Position numbers and translations under genes: made by a program. The notes beneath the pieces are model-generated. The model was given only the letters and a program-made list of their open reading frames with translations. It was not told the DNA's origin and ran no database searches. Source: Sphingobacteriales bacterium (GTDB lineage Bacteria > Bacteroidota > Bacteroidia > Chitinophagales > Chitinophagaceae). From it: DNA of 64,000 nt. Position 1 is the stretch's first letter; the number at the start of each line of letters is the position of its first letter. Shown in pieces: positions 17,376 through 25,854 of this stretch. Where the stretch lies: positions 1-64,000 of the forward strand of contig JAIXSZ010000027.1 in assembly GCA_027484425.1 (NCBI GenBank), given 5' to 3'.

Positions 17376-18470
17376 TTATAATTTCTTTCTTTTGTTGTTA
17401 GTGTAGTCTCTGAATATCATTTCGCCCAGACCTTTGAGGCCAGTGAAGTATGCTTTGCCTTGATTGGCTTCTGTGAATTCGTCAATGAAATTTTGAAGGT
17501 ATCTGTCGTTTGCCACCATAAAAGTGGTGATACCTATCTTGCTGCGTTTGCAGGCTGCAGCTAGTGTAAGGCACTTGCTGACAATGCGCCTATCTAGCCC
17601 ATTGCTGTTCATGTAGTAATGGCCGTTTTCTTTGATGCAAGATGGCTTGCCATCTGTGATCATAAAAATCTGTTTGTTGGTAGCTTTCTTTTTGCGCAGG
17701 ATAGACATAGCTAGTTCTAGCCCGGCAACGGTGTTGGTATGGTAAGGGCCTACCTGAAGATAGGGGAGGTCTTTGAGCTGAATGGGCCAGGCATCATTGC
17801 CAAAAACTATGATGTCGAGGCTGTCTTTGGCGTAGTTTCTATTGATCATTTCTGCCATAGCCATAGCAACCATCTTTGCAGGGGTTATGCGGTCTTCGCC
17901 ATAGAGTATCATGCTATGGCTGATGTCTATCATGAGTACAGTAGCGGTTTGGGTCTTGAACTCTTGCTCGGTTACTAGCAGGTCGTTTTCGGTGAGGATA
18001 AAGTCATCGAGTCCATTATTGATCTGTGCTTGCCTGATAGAGTCTATCATGGCGATGGTTTGTGGTGAGTCGCCAAACTCGAACGGACGAAGGTCAGTGC
18101 TGGGTTCTTCGGTGTTTTTGCCAGTGAATTTTGTTTTATGATTGCCCGATGCGCCTTTTTTTAGTTTTCCGAAAATATGTTCTAGTGCATTGTTGCGGAT
18201 GGCTTGTTCTGTTTTGGCTGTAATTACCGTTCCACCACTGCCATCTGTTTTGTCTTTGATGTAGCCTCTTTTTTTGAGGTCTTCGATAAAGTCATCGATG
18301 GTGTACTCATTGGTAGTGAGTTCGTATTCTTTATCCAGCTCTCTTAGCCAGTCTATGGCTTCGTCAAAATCGCCACTGGTATGCGTGATGAGCTGCTTGA
18401 AAATTTTGAACAAGCTATCGAACCTGGATTCAGGGTCTGCTTGAAAGTTTTTAAATCTGTATCCCGACAT
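17376..18470 (-). CDS. VWA (von Willebrand factor A) domain protein, partner of the AAA+ ATPase
   Basis: A 364-residue cytoplasmic protein. The N-terminal half is helical and charged (LRELDKEYEL, DDFIEDLKKRGYIKD). The C-terminal half is a VWA domain with the metal-ion site motif DISHS at residues 182-186 and TDGKPS later, so the MIDAS appears intact. No signal peptide. It is the first gene of a two-gene operon with the MoxR-like ATPase. Such VWA partners usually bind the client protein or metal while the ATPase supplies force, as in CbbQ/CbbO or ChlI/ChlD. The client is not apparent from the neighbours. Confidence 0.85.
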   Translation of the reverse strand: MSGYRFKNFQADPESRFDSLFKIFKQLITHTSGDFDEAIDWLRELDKEYELTTNEYTIDDFIEDLKKRGYIKDKTDGSGGTVITAKTEQAIRNNALEHIFGKLKKGASGNHKTKFTGKNTEEPSTDLRPFEFGDSPQTIAMIDSIRQAQINNGLDDFILTENDLLVTEQEFKTQTATVLMIDISHSMILYGEDRITPAKMVAMAMAEMINRNYAKDSLDIIVFGNDAWPIQLKDLPYLQVGPYHTNTVAGLELAMSILRKKKATNKQIFMITDGKPSCIKENGHYYMNSNGLDRRIVSKCLTLAAACKRSKIGITTFMVANDRYLQNFIDEFTEANQGKAYFTGLKGLGEMIFRDYTNNKRKKL

Positions 18471-18622
18471 TTTTTGGCATTAATCGCTCAAAGTAAAGTT
18501 GCGGGTTTATTCTGGAATAGAAACAGGGAGGCGTGTTAAAAAGCAATGGTATTTTTCTATAAGGGAATAAGGTTAGGAACTGTCGATATATGTATCTGTG
18601 AAAAGAAAAATGGGGGTGCTGT

Positions 18623-19585
18623 ATGGCAAACTTTGATATTTCAGCGTTCCTTTGCCTAGTGGATGCTATTAATAAATATGTATTGGTGGGTGTGCTGTGG
18701 CTGGGTGCTGGTACTGCCAGCGCACAACAATGGCAGACAAACAACAAAGGTGTAACCATTGGGGTAGTGGCAGCATTGGGTAACAGGTATCAGCGGATAG
18801 GTGTGATGGCACAGGCATACTACACGCACCAGCAGGTGCAACTGAATGCGGCGGTGAGGCTGTATCGCAGCTATAAAAACACTGGACCAGCTATACGGTA
18901 TAACGAAATAGTGACTACCGGAGGGTTAGTGGTGGGCTATGGGCAGCGGCGGCAGGCAGAAAACCCATTTGTGGGGGTGGTGGCTAACCAAACCCAATAT
19001 ACCAACAGTGTGGGATATGCCTACAACCTTTACCTGAACAGGATAAAAACCAGCCAGCAAACGGGCATAGTGGCGTTTCAGGTAGGGGATGTGAGCATAG
19101 TGATGGAGAATGATATTTTTGCGAGACCTACACTGGATAGGTTTAGGACAGGGGCATTTTTGGTGAGCTACCGGCACCAAAACCTGTATGAATGGGCTAT
19201 CAACTGCACGCTATGGACGGGGCAAATGGGCAATAAGGTAACTACGAATACCAGCTATCCGTATGTGGGCTATATGGATACTACAGGTGGTGTGTATACC
19301 CAGTACTCGCATGGGCTGCTGAGTGGGCAAATGAAAGTGGCTATGCCCCAGGGGCAAACTCTACAGGCTAACATAGGTGTAGATGCAGAGCAGGTGAGGA
19401 ACGTAGTGCAAAACCGAGGCATACACGATATGGCTTTTCTGCCCCGCAAATGGCGCAGCCGCAAAAACTGCCATATACCTATGCTGGACACCACAGGCAA
19501 CCAATACCTGTACCTACCCGGCCAAAAGATAAAAGCTGCTCGACCCTACTGGAATGTTTTTGGGAATGGGAGTGTGTTTTATTGA
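18623..19585 (+). CDS. Secreted protein resembling polymorphic toxin type 23
   Basis: A 320-residue exported protein. The signal peptide ends near GAGTASA. The body is Tyr-, Asn- and Gly-rich. The pattern in the C-terminal half (MENDIFARPTLDRFRTGAF, VSYRHQNLYEW, AEQVRNVVQNRGIHDM, then WNVFGNGSVFY) recalls stand-alone secreted Bacteroidetes proteins annotated as polymorphic toxin type 23 domain proteins. I recognise the pattern rather than any catalytic motif, so toxin activity is an inference. An outer membrane barrel of unknown role is the main alternative. Its TGA overlaps an ATG (19585) in frame with the downstream DUF6660-like gene, so the two may be translationally coupled. Confidence 0.5.
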   Translation: MANFDISAFLCLVDAINKYVLVGVLWLGAGTASAQQWQTNNKGVTIGVVAALGNRYQRIGVMAQAYYTHQQVQLNAAVRLYRSYKNTGPAIRYNEIVTTGGLVVGYGQRRQAENPFVGVVANQTQYTNSVGYAYNLYLNRIKTSQQTGIVAFQVGDVSIVMENDIFARPTLDRFRTGAFLVSYRHQNLYEWAINCTLWTGQMGNKVTTNTSYPYVGYMDTTGGVYTQYSHGLLSGQMKVAMPQGQTLQANIGVDAEQVRNVVQNRGIHDMAFLPRKWRSRKNCHIPMLDTTGNQYLYLPGQKIKAARPYWNVFGNGSVFY

Positions 19586-19614
19586 TGAGGGGGAGCGTTA
19601 AAAATAATAAATGC

Positions 19615-19622
19615 TATATTTG
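19615..19622 (+). promoter_or_regulatory. Bacteroidetes -7 element TATATTTG
   Basis: Exact match to TAnnTTTG. It ends only 4 bp before the GTG at 19627. If used, the transcript would begin at or just after that start codon. Confidence 0.4.
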
Positions 19623-19626
19623 CTTT

Positions 19627-19974
19627 GTGAGGTTACTCAGTATCATATTGGCTATTTTGGTGATGACGCTATCGGTGCAACCGGTATGTATGGCGGCATC
19701 GGAAGGGCATAGCTGCTGTGAGAATGATGCATTTGTAACACCTGCTAGGGCCGATACTCATGATGAGGATGGTGCGCCTGAAAGAGAATGTAACAGCAAC
19801 TGCAATCCGTTTCAGGTATGTGCTTGCTGTGCGTGCTGCGTAGTGTTGCCTCAGGTGTTTGCGCCTCAGCCGCCACCTGTATTTACATTTATACCCCCTG
19901 TGTGGAACTGTACGCCAGTACCTGCAGTAGATGCGCCTGTGTATGGTGTATGGCAGCCTCCACAATTGGCTTAG
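19627..19974 (+). CDS. DUF6660-like small Cys-rich exported protein
   Basis: About 115 residues with a signal peptide (MRLLSIILAILVMTLSVQPVCMA), an acidic His-containing stretch (ADTHDEDGAPERE) and a Cys cluster (CNSNCNPFQVCACCACC). This layout matches the small DUF6660 proteins found beside TonB receptors in Bacteroidetes. The Cys/His content suggests metal binding, probably copper, in the periplasm or at the outer membrane. I prefer the GTG at 19627 because a basic residue then directly precedes the hydrophobic core. An ATG at 19585, overlapping the upstream stop as TGATG, would add 14 residues and is a real alternative. Confidence 0.65.
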   Translation: MRLLSIILAILVMTLSVQPVCMAASEGHSCCENDAFVTPARADTHDEDGAPERECNSNCNPFQVCACCACCVVLPQVFAPQPPPVFTFIPPVWNCTPVPAVDAPVYGVWQPPQLA

Positions 19975-20153
19975 TGTCTATTTTTGTTTCCCTCTTTTTA
20001 TGGTGATGTTGTAGTATGAGTAAATGGCATTAATGCTATGTAGGTGTGCTAACATCCAAGTGTATTATTCAACACTTGATACATCTGCAATTTACTAAGA
20101 GGCTTTAGCAGTCGATCCAATTGATTTTTCTAAACAAACTAAACTTTCCTGAA

Positions 20154-20507
20154 ATGAAATTTATAATGGTTTGCCTATTGGCAATGATAACCCTTGTGGG
20201 TACCCACCCAACCGTATTGGCACAAACAGATAGCGTGCTTACGGTGGTAATAAAAGTAAAAAACCTGCACTGTAACAACGACATGCCCACAATAAAAAAG
20301 CGTTTGCTAAATGCTGAGGGGATAGATGAGGTGCAGTTTACAGACAGAAAAAACGAGGTATCGGCGTTTACAGTAATCTATCATAGTGCTGCTACCAGCA
20401 AAGAACAGATAGAACAAGTGATAGAAACTACGCCGGGCTGTGACAACAAAAACGAAACACCCTACAGGGTGAAAAAAGAGAAACCCACAAAAAATGAAAA
20501 ATTATGA
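20154..20507 (+). CDS. Exported heavy-metal-associated (HMA)-like domain protein
   Basis: A 117-residue protein with a signal peptide (MKFIMVCLLAMITLVGTHPTVLA) and one ferredoxin-like HMA domain. In classic HMA domains the metal loop is CxxC; here the loop reads NLHCNNDM, so Cys40 is kept but the second Cys is Asp43. Another Cys lies in TTPGCDNKN. The tail is very rich in Lys and Glu. Its stop overlaps the TonB receptor start (ATGA, 20504-20507), so the two are translationally coupled. A periplasmic metal-handling or receptor-partner role is likely. The ATG at 20154 is preferred over an upstream TTG. Confidence 0.75.
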   Translation: MKFIMVCLLAMITLVGTHPTVLAQTDSVLTVVIKVKNLHCNNDMPTIKKRLLNAEGIDEVQFTDRKNEVSAFTVIYHSAATSKEQIEQVIETTPGCDNKNETPYRVKKEKPTKNEKL

Positions 20508-22747
20508 GGGCTGTACTTATAATTTGTCTGTGGCTGGTGAGCTATGCCGCTACTGGGCAGGTAGTGAAGGGTAAACTGTTTGTACAAACCAATGCTGAAA
20601 AAGAAATATTGCCAGCAGGTTTGGTGCGCTGGGTGGGTACTACGGTGGCTGTGTTTGCCAATGAAAATGGGGTGTTTGAGCTACCAGCAGCGGGTATTAC
20701 CGATAGACGCATTATAGCGTCGGGGACGGGTGCTGTGACCGACACTATAAATGCCGGAGAGAAAACCTACCTGAGCATAGTGCTGCAAAAAGATGTGCGT
20801 GAACTGAACACTGTGACCATAACCGATAAAAGCGGTGCGTACATATCTATCCTGAGTACTACCCAAACACAGGTGATAAATGAACATGAACTGAGCAAGG
20901 GAGCCTGCTGCGACCTGGCTGGGTGCTTTGGTACACAGGCATCGGTGCAACCACAGACAACCAATGTAGTAACCAATGCTCAGGAGCTGCGTATACTGGG
21001 ACTATCAGGGGTGTATAACCAGGTGCTGACAGATGGTATGCCACTGGTGCAGGGGCTGAGCTATACTTATGGTGTGAGCACATATCCGGGTACGGTGGTG
21101 GATAATATATATGTATCGAAGGGGACAACATCGGTGCTGCAAGGGTATGAGGGTATGAGCGGACAGATAAATATGGAAACCCGTAATCCGGAAAAGATGG
21201 ACAAACTGCTGCTGAATGGGTATATGAACAGTTTTGGAGAAAAGCACTTCAATGCTAATGTGTCTACAGCGGTAGGGAAAAATAAAAAATGGCATACCAT
21301 GCTGGCATTGCATACGGTGCAACCATCGAGCAAAATAGATGGAAATGATGATGGTTTTTTGGATTTGCCGTTGCTGACCAGATATATGGCATACAACAAG
21401 TGGGTATATGGCAATGAAAGCAATATAGGTGCGCATGCCCAGATAGGTGTGCGAATAGTGAACGAGAAGCGAGTGGGTGGACAAACTGGCTATGCTGATA
21501 ATGAAAGTGAAGGTAATGCTACTGTATATGGGCAGTGTGTACATTATACGCAGCCCGAGCTGTATGTGAAAGCTGGATACCGGTTTACAGACAATCATGC
21601 TGTGAATATATCGGCATCGGGTTTTATGCACGAGCAGCATTCGTGGTTTGGAACTACCAGCTACAAGGGGCATCAGGAGAATGCCTATCTGAACCTACAA
21701 CATGAGTGGAAATGGCATAAGGAGCACCTGCTCAAATATGGTGTGAGCTACCGCTACCAAGAGCTGAATGAAATCATAGCGTTCACTGGTAATGTACTGG
21801 GGCGCACCTATGCGGGTGATTACCGTACGGCACTGAGAGTGCCGGGAGTGTTTGCAGAAAATACATTTCACTTTGCTGAAGATAAAGTGACGCTGATAAC
21901 GGGTATAAGAGCCGATAAACATCAGTTGTGGGGCACCTACACTACACCCCGCACTATGGTGAAGTATGTGATTAATGACAAGCACACAGTGCGGGCATCG
22001 GCAGGTAGTGGGTGGCGGCAGGTGAATCTTTTTAGCGAGCAGGTGAATCTACTGGCAAGCTCGCGCAATATAATATTTGCAGAGCCACTGAAGCCTGAAG
22101 CCTCATGGAACTGGGGTGTGAGTCATGTTTATCGGTTTAATGTGGGGGGCTCTGCTGGGTCTATTGCTGCCGATTGCTATAATACTAGATTCACTAGTCA
22201 GTTTTTCCCAGACTATGATTCAGACCCAACAAAAGCTATAGTGCGCAACTTTGAAGGTAAATCGAGATCGGTGGCAGCACAGATAGAAGCTGCACTAACT
22301 ATAGCTAAACAACTGGAACTGAAGGCGGCTTACAACTATCTGGATGTGTATAGAGAGGTGAATAATGAAAGAGTGGCAATACCATTCAATGCAAGAAACC
22401 GAGTGATGGCAGCAGTGTCATATACTACTGCCAACAAACATTGGCAAGCAGATGTGAATGTGCATTGGTTTGACAGGATGAGACTGCCTGATACAAGGAA
22501 TAACCCAGTATTATATCAAAGACCATCGTACTCAGTACCCTATGCTACTGTGAATATGCAATTGACTTACAAACTGAAAACACTGGATGTGTATGCGGGA
22601 TGTGAAAATGTAGCTAACTACCGCCAGCCCAACCCTATCATAAGTGCCAGCAATCCGTTTGGGCAGTATTTTGATATATCGTCTGTGTGGGGGCCTACAC
22701 GAGGTAGGGAAGTGTATATAGGAGTCCGGTATGCACTGAAGAAATAG
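20504..22747 (+). CDS. TonB-dependent receptor (probable metal/metallophore uptake)
   Basis: A 747-residue outer membrane receptor: signal peptide (about 1-18), a CarboxypepD_reg-like N-terminal domain (residues 20-95), a plug (from about 105) and a 22-strand barrel that ends in a short beta strand (VYIGVRYALKK). The plug holds GACCDLAGCF, three Cys at 135, 136 and 141, an unusual feature. It also holds LRILGLSGVYNQVLTDGMPL and the plug-end segment GYEGMSGQINMETR. It overlaps the HMA-like gene by 4 bp and follows the DUF6660-like gene. The set suggests uptake of a metal or metal complex, copper being the favoured guess. No iron-box-like operator was identified. Confidence 0.85.
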   Translation: MRAVLIICLWLVSYAATGQVVKGKLFVQTNAEKEILPAGLVRWVGTTVAVFANENGVFELPAAGITDRRIIASGTGAVTDTINAGEKTYLSIVLQKDVRELNTVTITDKSGAYISILSTTQTQVINEHELSKGACCDLAGCFGTQASVQPQTTNVVTNAQELRILGLSGVYNQVLTDGMPLVQGLSYTYGVSTYPGTVVDNIYVSKGTTSVLQGYEGMSGQINMETRNPEKMDKLLLNGYMNSFGEKHFNANVSTAVGKNKKWHTMLALHTVQPSSKIDGNDDGFLDLPLLTRYMAYNKWVYGNESNIGAHAQIGVRIVNEKRVGGQTGYADNESEGNATVYGQCVHYTQPELYVKAGYRFTDNHAVNISASGFMHEQHSWFGTTSYKGHQENAYLNLQHEWKWHKEHLLKYGVSYRYQELNEIIAFTGNVLGRTYAGDYRTALRVPGVFAENTFHFAEDKVTLITGIRADKHQLWGTYTTPRTMVKYVINDKHTVRASAGSGWRQVNLFSEQVNLLASSRNIIFAEPLKPEASWNWGVSHVYRFNVGGSAGSIAADCYNTRFTSQFFPDYDSDPTKAIVRNFEGKSRSVAAQIEAALTIAKQLELKAAYNYLDVYREVNNERVAIPFNARNRVMAAVSYTTANKHWQADVNVHWFDRMRLPDTRNNPVLYQRPSYSVPYATVNMQLTYKLKTLDVYAGCENVANYRQPNPIISASNPFGQYFDISSVWGPTRGREVYIGVRYALKK

Positions 22748-22895
22748 GTATATTTGTGACAATGGCCTATATTATATGTGTGAATTGTCTATAAAAAGGT
22801 GGGAGAAAAAGGTGAGAAAAACGAGGTAGGGTAATTTATTATTAATAAAAACTTTTGATTGCAACTCTAATTTCACTTTTTTCACAATATTTCAC

Positions 22896-22903
22896 TATCT
22901 TTG
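22896..22903 (+). promoter_or_regulatory. Bacteroidetes -7 element of rpsO
   Basis: TATCTTTG, an exact match to TAnnTTTG, 41 bp upstream of the rpsO start. No convincing TTTG element at the usual spacing was found. Confidence 0.55.
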
Positions 22904-22944
22904 CCGCCTCAAAAAAGAGTAGTTTATTTAAAAATTTGATGCAA

Positions 22945-23217
22945 ATGTCTCATTTTACAGCTGAAAAGAAAGCGAATATTTTTAAAACCCATGGTGGAAG
23001 CGAAGCGAACACTGGTTCCATCGAAGCACAGATAGCTATGCTCACAGAGCGTATACAGCATATCTCTGCTCACCTCAAACAAAACAAAAAAGACTTCTCC
23101 AGCAACCGCGGATTGATGCAAATGGTAGGTCGTCGTAAGCGTTTGTTGCAGTACCTGAGCCATAAGAACCTTGCTTCTTATCGTGCGTTGATAGAAAAAC
23201 TTGGCTTACGCAAATAA
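22945..23217 (+). CDS. rpsO: 30S ribosomal protein S15 (uS15)
   Basis: A 90-residue S15, which binds 16S rRNA early in assembly of the small subunit platform. Diagnostic segments are FTAEKKANIF, GSIEAQIAMLTERI, HLKQNKKDFSSNRGLMQMVGRRKRLLQYL and the end ALIEKLGLRK. The ATG at 22945 fits the family length; the ATG at 22939 would add two residues. The frame continues upstream to 22855 but that part overlaps the promoter. A strong terminator follows, and pnp comes next, the classic rpsO-pnp order. Confidence 0.97.
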   Translation: MSHFTAEKKANIFKTHGGSEANTGSIEAQIAMLTERIQHISAHLKQNKKDFSSNRGLMQMVGRRKRLLQYLSHKNLASYRALIEKLGLRK

Positions 23218-23232
23218 GCAAAAGCCACAATG

Positions 23233-23269
23233 CTATTCCCAACTTGTTTAAGTTGGGAATAGTTTTTTT
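23233..23269 (+). terminator. Terminator of rpsO
   Basis: Perfect 13-bp stem CTATTCCCAACTT (23233-23245) / AAGTTGGGAATAG (23250-23262), 4-base loop, then a run of seven T. Textbook intrinsic terminator between rpsO and pnp. Confidence 0.95.
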
Positions 23270-23373
23270 ATGTCTATTCTTTATTTTGCCCGTGTTACGC
23301 CAGCAATTTGTGCCGGCATGTAGCAGGGGTATTAGTTTTGAAATATTATTTTAACAACATTAATACTTAATGT

Positions 23374-25683
23374 ATGACACCAAATCCCATATCCGTATCG
23401 CTGGTATCAGCTAACGGGCATGAAATTTCGATAGAAACGGGCAGAATGGCCCGGCAGGCCGATGGCTCAGTAGTAGTGCGCCAAGGCGACTGCATGATAC
23501 TAGCTACAGTGGTAGCTAACAAAGACCCAAAACCAGGACAATCATTTTTTCCACTTTCAGTAGATTATCAGGAAAAATTTGCTGCTGCTGGACGTATACC
23601 TGGATCTTTCTTCAAACGCGAAGCAAGACTTAACGACTCCGAAATTCTTATATCTCGCCTTATTGACCGTGCATTACGTCCGCTTTTCCCAGACGATTAT
23701 ATGTGCGATGTACAGGTGCTAGTATCTCTAATATCATCTGATCCTGAGGTAATGCCCGATTCTCTGGCCTGCCTAGCTGCATCAGCAGCACTGGCTGTAA
23801 GCGATATTCCTATTCAGGAAGTGATTTCTGAAGTACGTGTAGCACGTATCAATGGTGAATATGTGGTGAACCCACTTCGTTCTGCCTTGGTTGATGCTGA
23901 TCTAAACGTAATCATAGCCGCTACCGACAAAAACATAATGATGGTAGAGGGCGAAGGTAAGGAGTGTGAAGAAGCAGGACTTATAAAAGCAATAGAAGTA
24001 GGACACGAAGCAATACGTGCTCAGGTAAAATTGCAACTGGAGCTACGTGACAAAGCGGGCATATCCGGCAAACGTGACTATACTAAGCCATACACAAATC
24101 CGGAGTTTGAAGCAAAGATCGCGGAATTTGGTACAGCGAGAATATATGAAGTAGCAAAAAGTGCTTTGCCTAAACACGACCGCAGTGATGCCTTCAAGAA
24201 AATAAAAGAAGACTTCAAAGCGCAGTTTGCAGAAGGTGAATTGCCTGACGCAGATGCAGCCCTCATAGGTACTTATTTCCACGACCTAGAGAAAAAAGTA
24301 ATCAGGGATATGATGCTCAATGAGCGCGTGCGCCTTGATGGTCGTAGCTTGGAGCAGGTGCGCCCACTGACAATAGAAACAGATGTATTGCCTTCTCCGC
24401 ATGGTTCTGCGCTGTTTACCCGTGGTGAAACGCAGTCGTTGACTACAGTAACACTGGGTACTACAGATGATGAACTGCTACAGGAAACTGCACAGACATC
24501 TGAGTACATGAAATTTATGCTGCATTACAATTTCCCTCCGTTCTCTACGGGCGAGGTGAAGATGATGCGCGGACAGAGCCGTCGTGAGGTGGGCCATGGT
24601 AACTTGGCTATGCGCTCGCTGAAGCAAATGCTTCCAGCTGAGTATCCTTACACAGTGCGTGTGGTATCTGATATATTAGAGTCAAATGGTTCTTCATCAA
24701 TGGCTACAGTATGTGCTGGTTCGCTGGCACTGATGGATGCTGGTGTTCCATTTCCTAAACACGTAAGTGGTGTGGCTATGGGTCTGATATCGGGCGAGAA
24801 TGGCAAATTTGCTGTACTTACAGATATACTAGGTGATGAAGATCATCTGGGTGATATGGACTTCAAAGTAACCGGTACCCGTGATGGTATATGCGGCATA
24901 CAGATGGACATAAAAGTAGATGGGCTGAGCATGGAAATAATGATGCAGGCTTTGGAGCAAGCTAGAAATGGCCGTTTGCATATACTAGATGCAATGTACC
25001 AGGCTATACCTGACCCACGTGCCGACCTGAAACCACAGGCACCACGCATCATACAGATGAATATAGACCGTGAGTTTATAGGTGCGGTGATAGGCCCAGG
25101 TGGTAAAATAATACAAGAAATACAGCGTGAAACTGGTGCTAAAATCAATATAGAAGAAGTAGGTCAGGAAGGTATCATCAAGATATTTTCTGCCAACAAA
25201 GAAAGTATTGATAAAGCTACTGCATGGATACGCAGCATAGTAGCTATACCAGAGATAGGTGCTAGCTACGAAGGTGTGGTGAAGAGCATTATGCCTTTCG
25301 GTGCATTTGTAGAGTTTATGCCAGGCAAACAAGGATTGCTGCACATAAGCGAAGTGAGCTGGAAGCGCCTGGATACACTAGATGGTGTACTGAAAGAAGG
25401 TGACAAAGTGAAAATACAATTGACTGGTACAGACCCTAAAACGGGTAAACTGCGCCTGAGCCGCAAAGTGCTGATGCCAAAACCAGATGGCTATGTAGAG
25501 CCAGCACCGCGTGAGCGCAGAGAAGGTGGCGATGATCGTCCACGCAGAGAAGGTGGTGGTGACCGCCGCAATGGTGGTGGTAATGACCGCCCACGTGGCG
25601 ACCGCCCTCAGCGCGAACCTCGTAATGACAATAACAGTAATCCACCACAAAACAGTGGCGACGATAAAGACATGATGCTGTAA
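23374..25683 (+). CDS. pnp: Polyribonucleotide nucleotidyltransferase (PNPase)
   Basis: A 769-residue PNPase, a phosphorolytic 3'-5' exoribonuclease. Two RNase PH domains are seen: the first with GRMARQADGSVVVRQGD and FFKREARLNDSEILISRLIDR, the second with DGRSLEQVRPL, RGETQSLTTVTLG and YNFPPFSTGE. A KH domain follows (FIGAVIGPGGKIIQEIQRETG), then an S1 domain (YEGVVKSIMPFGAFVEFMPG ... GLLHISEVSW). The C-terminal 60 residues are a low-complexity RGG/Asn-rich tail, common in this phylum. It has its own terminator downstream. Confidence 0.98.
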   Translation: MTPNPISVSLVSANGHEISIETGRMARQADGSVVVRQGDCMILATVVANKDPKPGQSFFPLSVDYQEKFAAAGRIPGSFFKREARLNDSEILISRLIDRALRPLFPDDYMCDVQVLVSLISSDPEVMPDSLACLAASAALAVSDIPIQEVISEVRVARINGEYVVNPLRSALVDADLNVIIAATDKNIMMVEGEGKECEEAGLIKAIEVGHEAIRAQVKLQLELRDKAGISGKRDYTKPYTNPEFEAKIAEFGTARIYEVAKSALPKHDRSDAFKKIKEDFKAQFAEGELPDADAALIGTYFHDLEKKVIRDMMLNERVRLDGRSLEQVRPLTIETDVLPSPHGSALFTRGETQSLTTVTLGTTDDELLQETAQTSEYMKFMLHYNFPPFSTGEVKMMRGQSRREVGHGNLAMRSLKQMLPAEYPYTVRVVSDILESNGSSSMATVCAGSLALMDAGVPFPKHVSGVAMGLISGENGKFAVLTDILGDEDHLGDMDFKVTGTRDGICGIQMDIKVDGLSMEIMMQALEQARNGRLHILDAMYQAIPDPRADLKPQAPRIIQMNIDREFIGAVIGPGGKIIQEIQRETGAKINIEEVGQEGIIKIFSANKESIDKATAWIRSIVAIPEIGASYEGVVKSIMPFGAFVEFMPGKQGLLHISEVSWKRLDTLDGVLKEGDKVKIQLTGTDPKTGKLRLSRKVLMPKPDGYVEPAPRERREGGDDRPRREGGGDRRNGGGNDRPRGDRPQREPRNDNNSNPPQNSGDDKDMML

Positions 25684-25710
25684 GTAATAGCAAACATGTA
25701 AACTGAAACA

Positions 25711-25747
25711 CAACAGCCCGCCAGCAATGAGCGGGCTGTTGTTGTTT
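25711..25747 (+). terminator. Terminator of pnp
   Basis: Perfect 11-bp stem CAACAGCCCGC (25711-25721) / GCGGGCTGTTG (25731-25741), followed by TTGTTTT. About 30 bp beyond the pnp stop. Confidence 0.9.
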
Positions 25748-25781
25748 TATGGGGGAGGAGTTAAGGAAATAGATACTTGCA

Positions 25782-25813
25782 ATTTGCTGCAAATAAGACC
25801 GATAATTATCGGT
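25782..25813. promoter_or_regulatory. Twin palindromes upstream of the RloAB-like operon
   Basis: ATTTGC-T-GCAAAT (25782-25794) and the perfect 16-bp palindrome ACCGATAATTATCGGT (25798-25813) lie back to back, 42-73 bp upstream of the ATPase start. Perfect palindromes of this size are typical of operators for dimeric repressors. No regulator gene is next to them. Confidence 0.5.
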
Positions 25814-25854
25814 ATTTTTACAAAATCTGCATAAAATCGACAATTTTCTACAAA

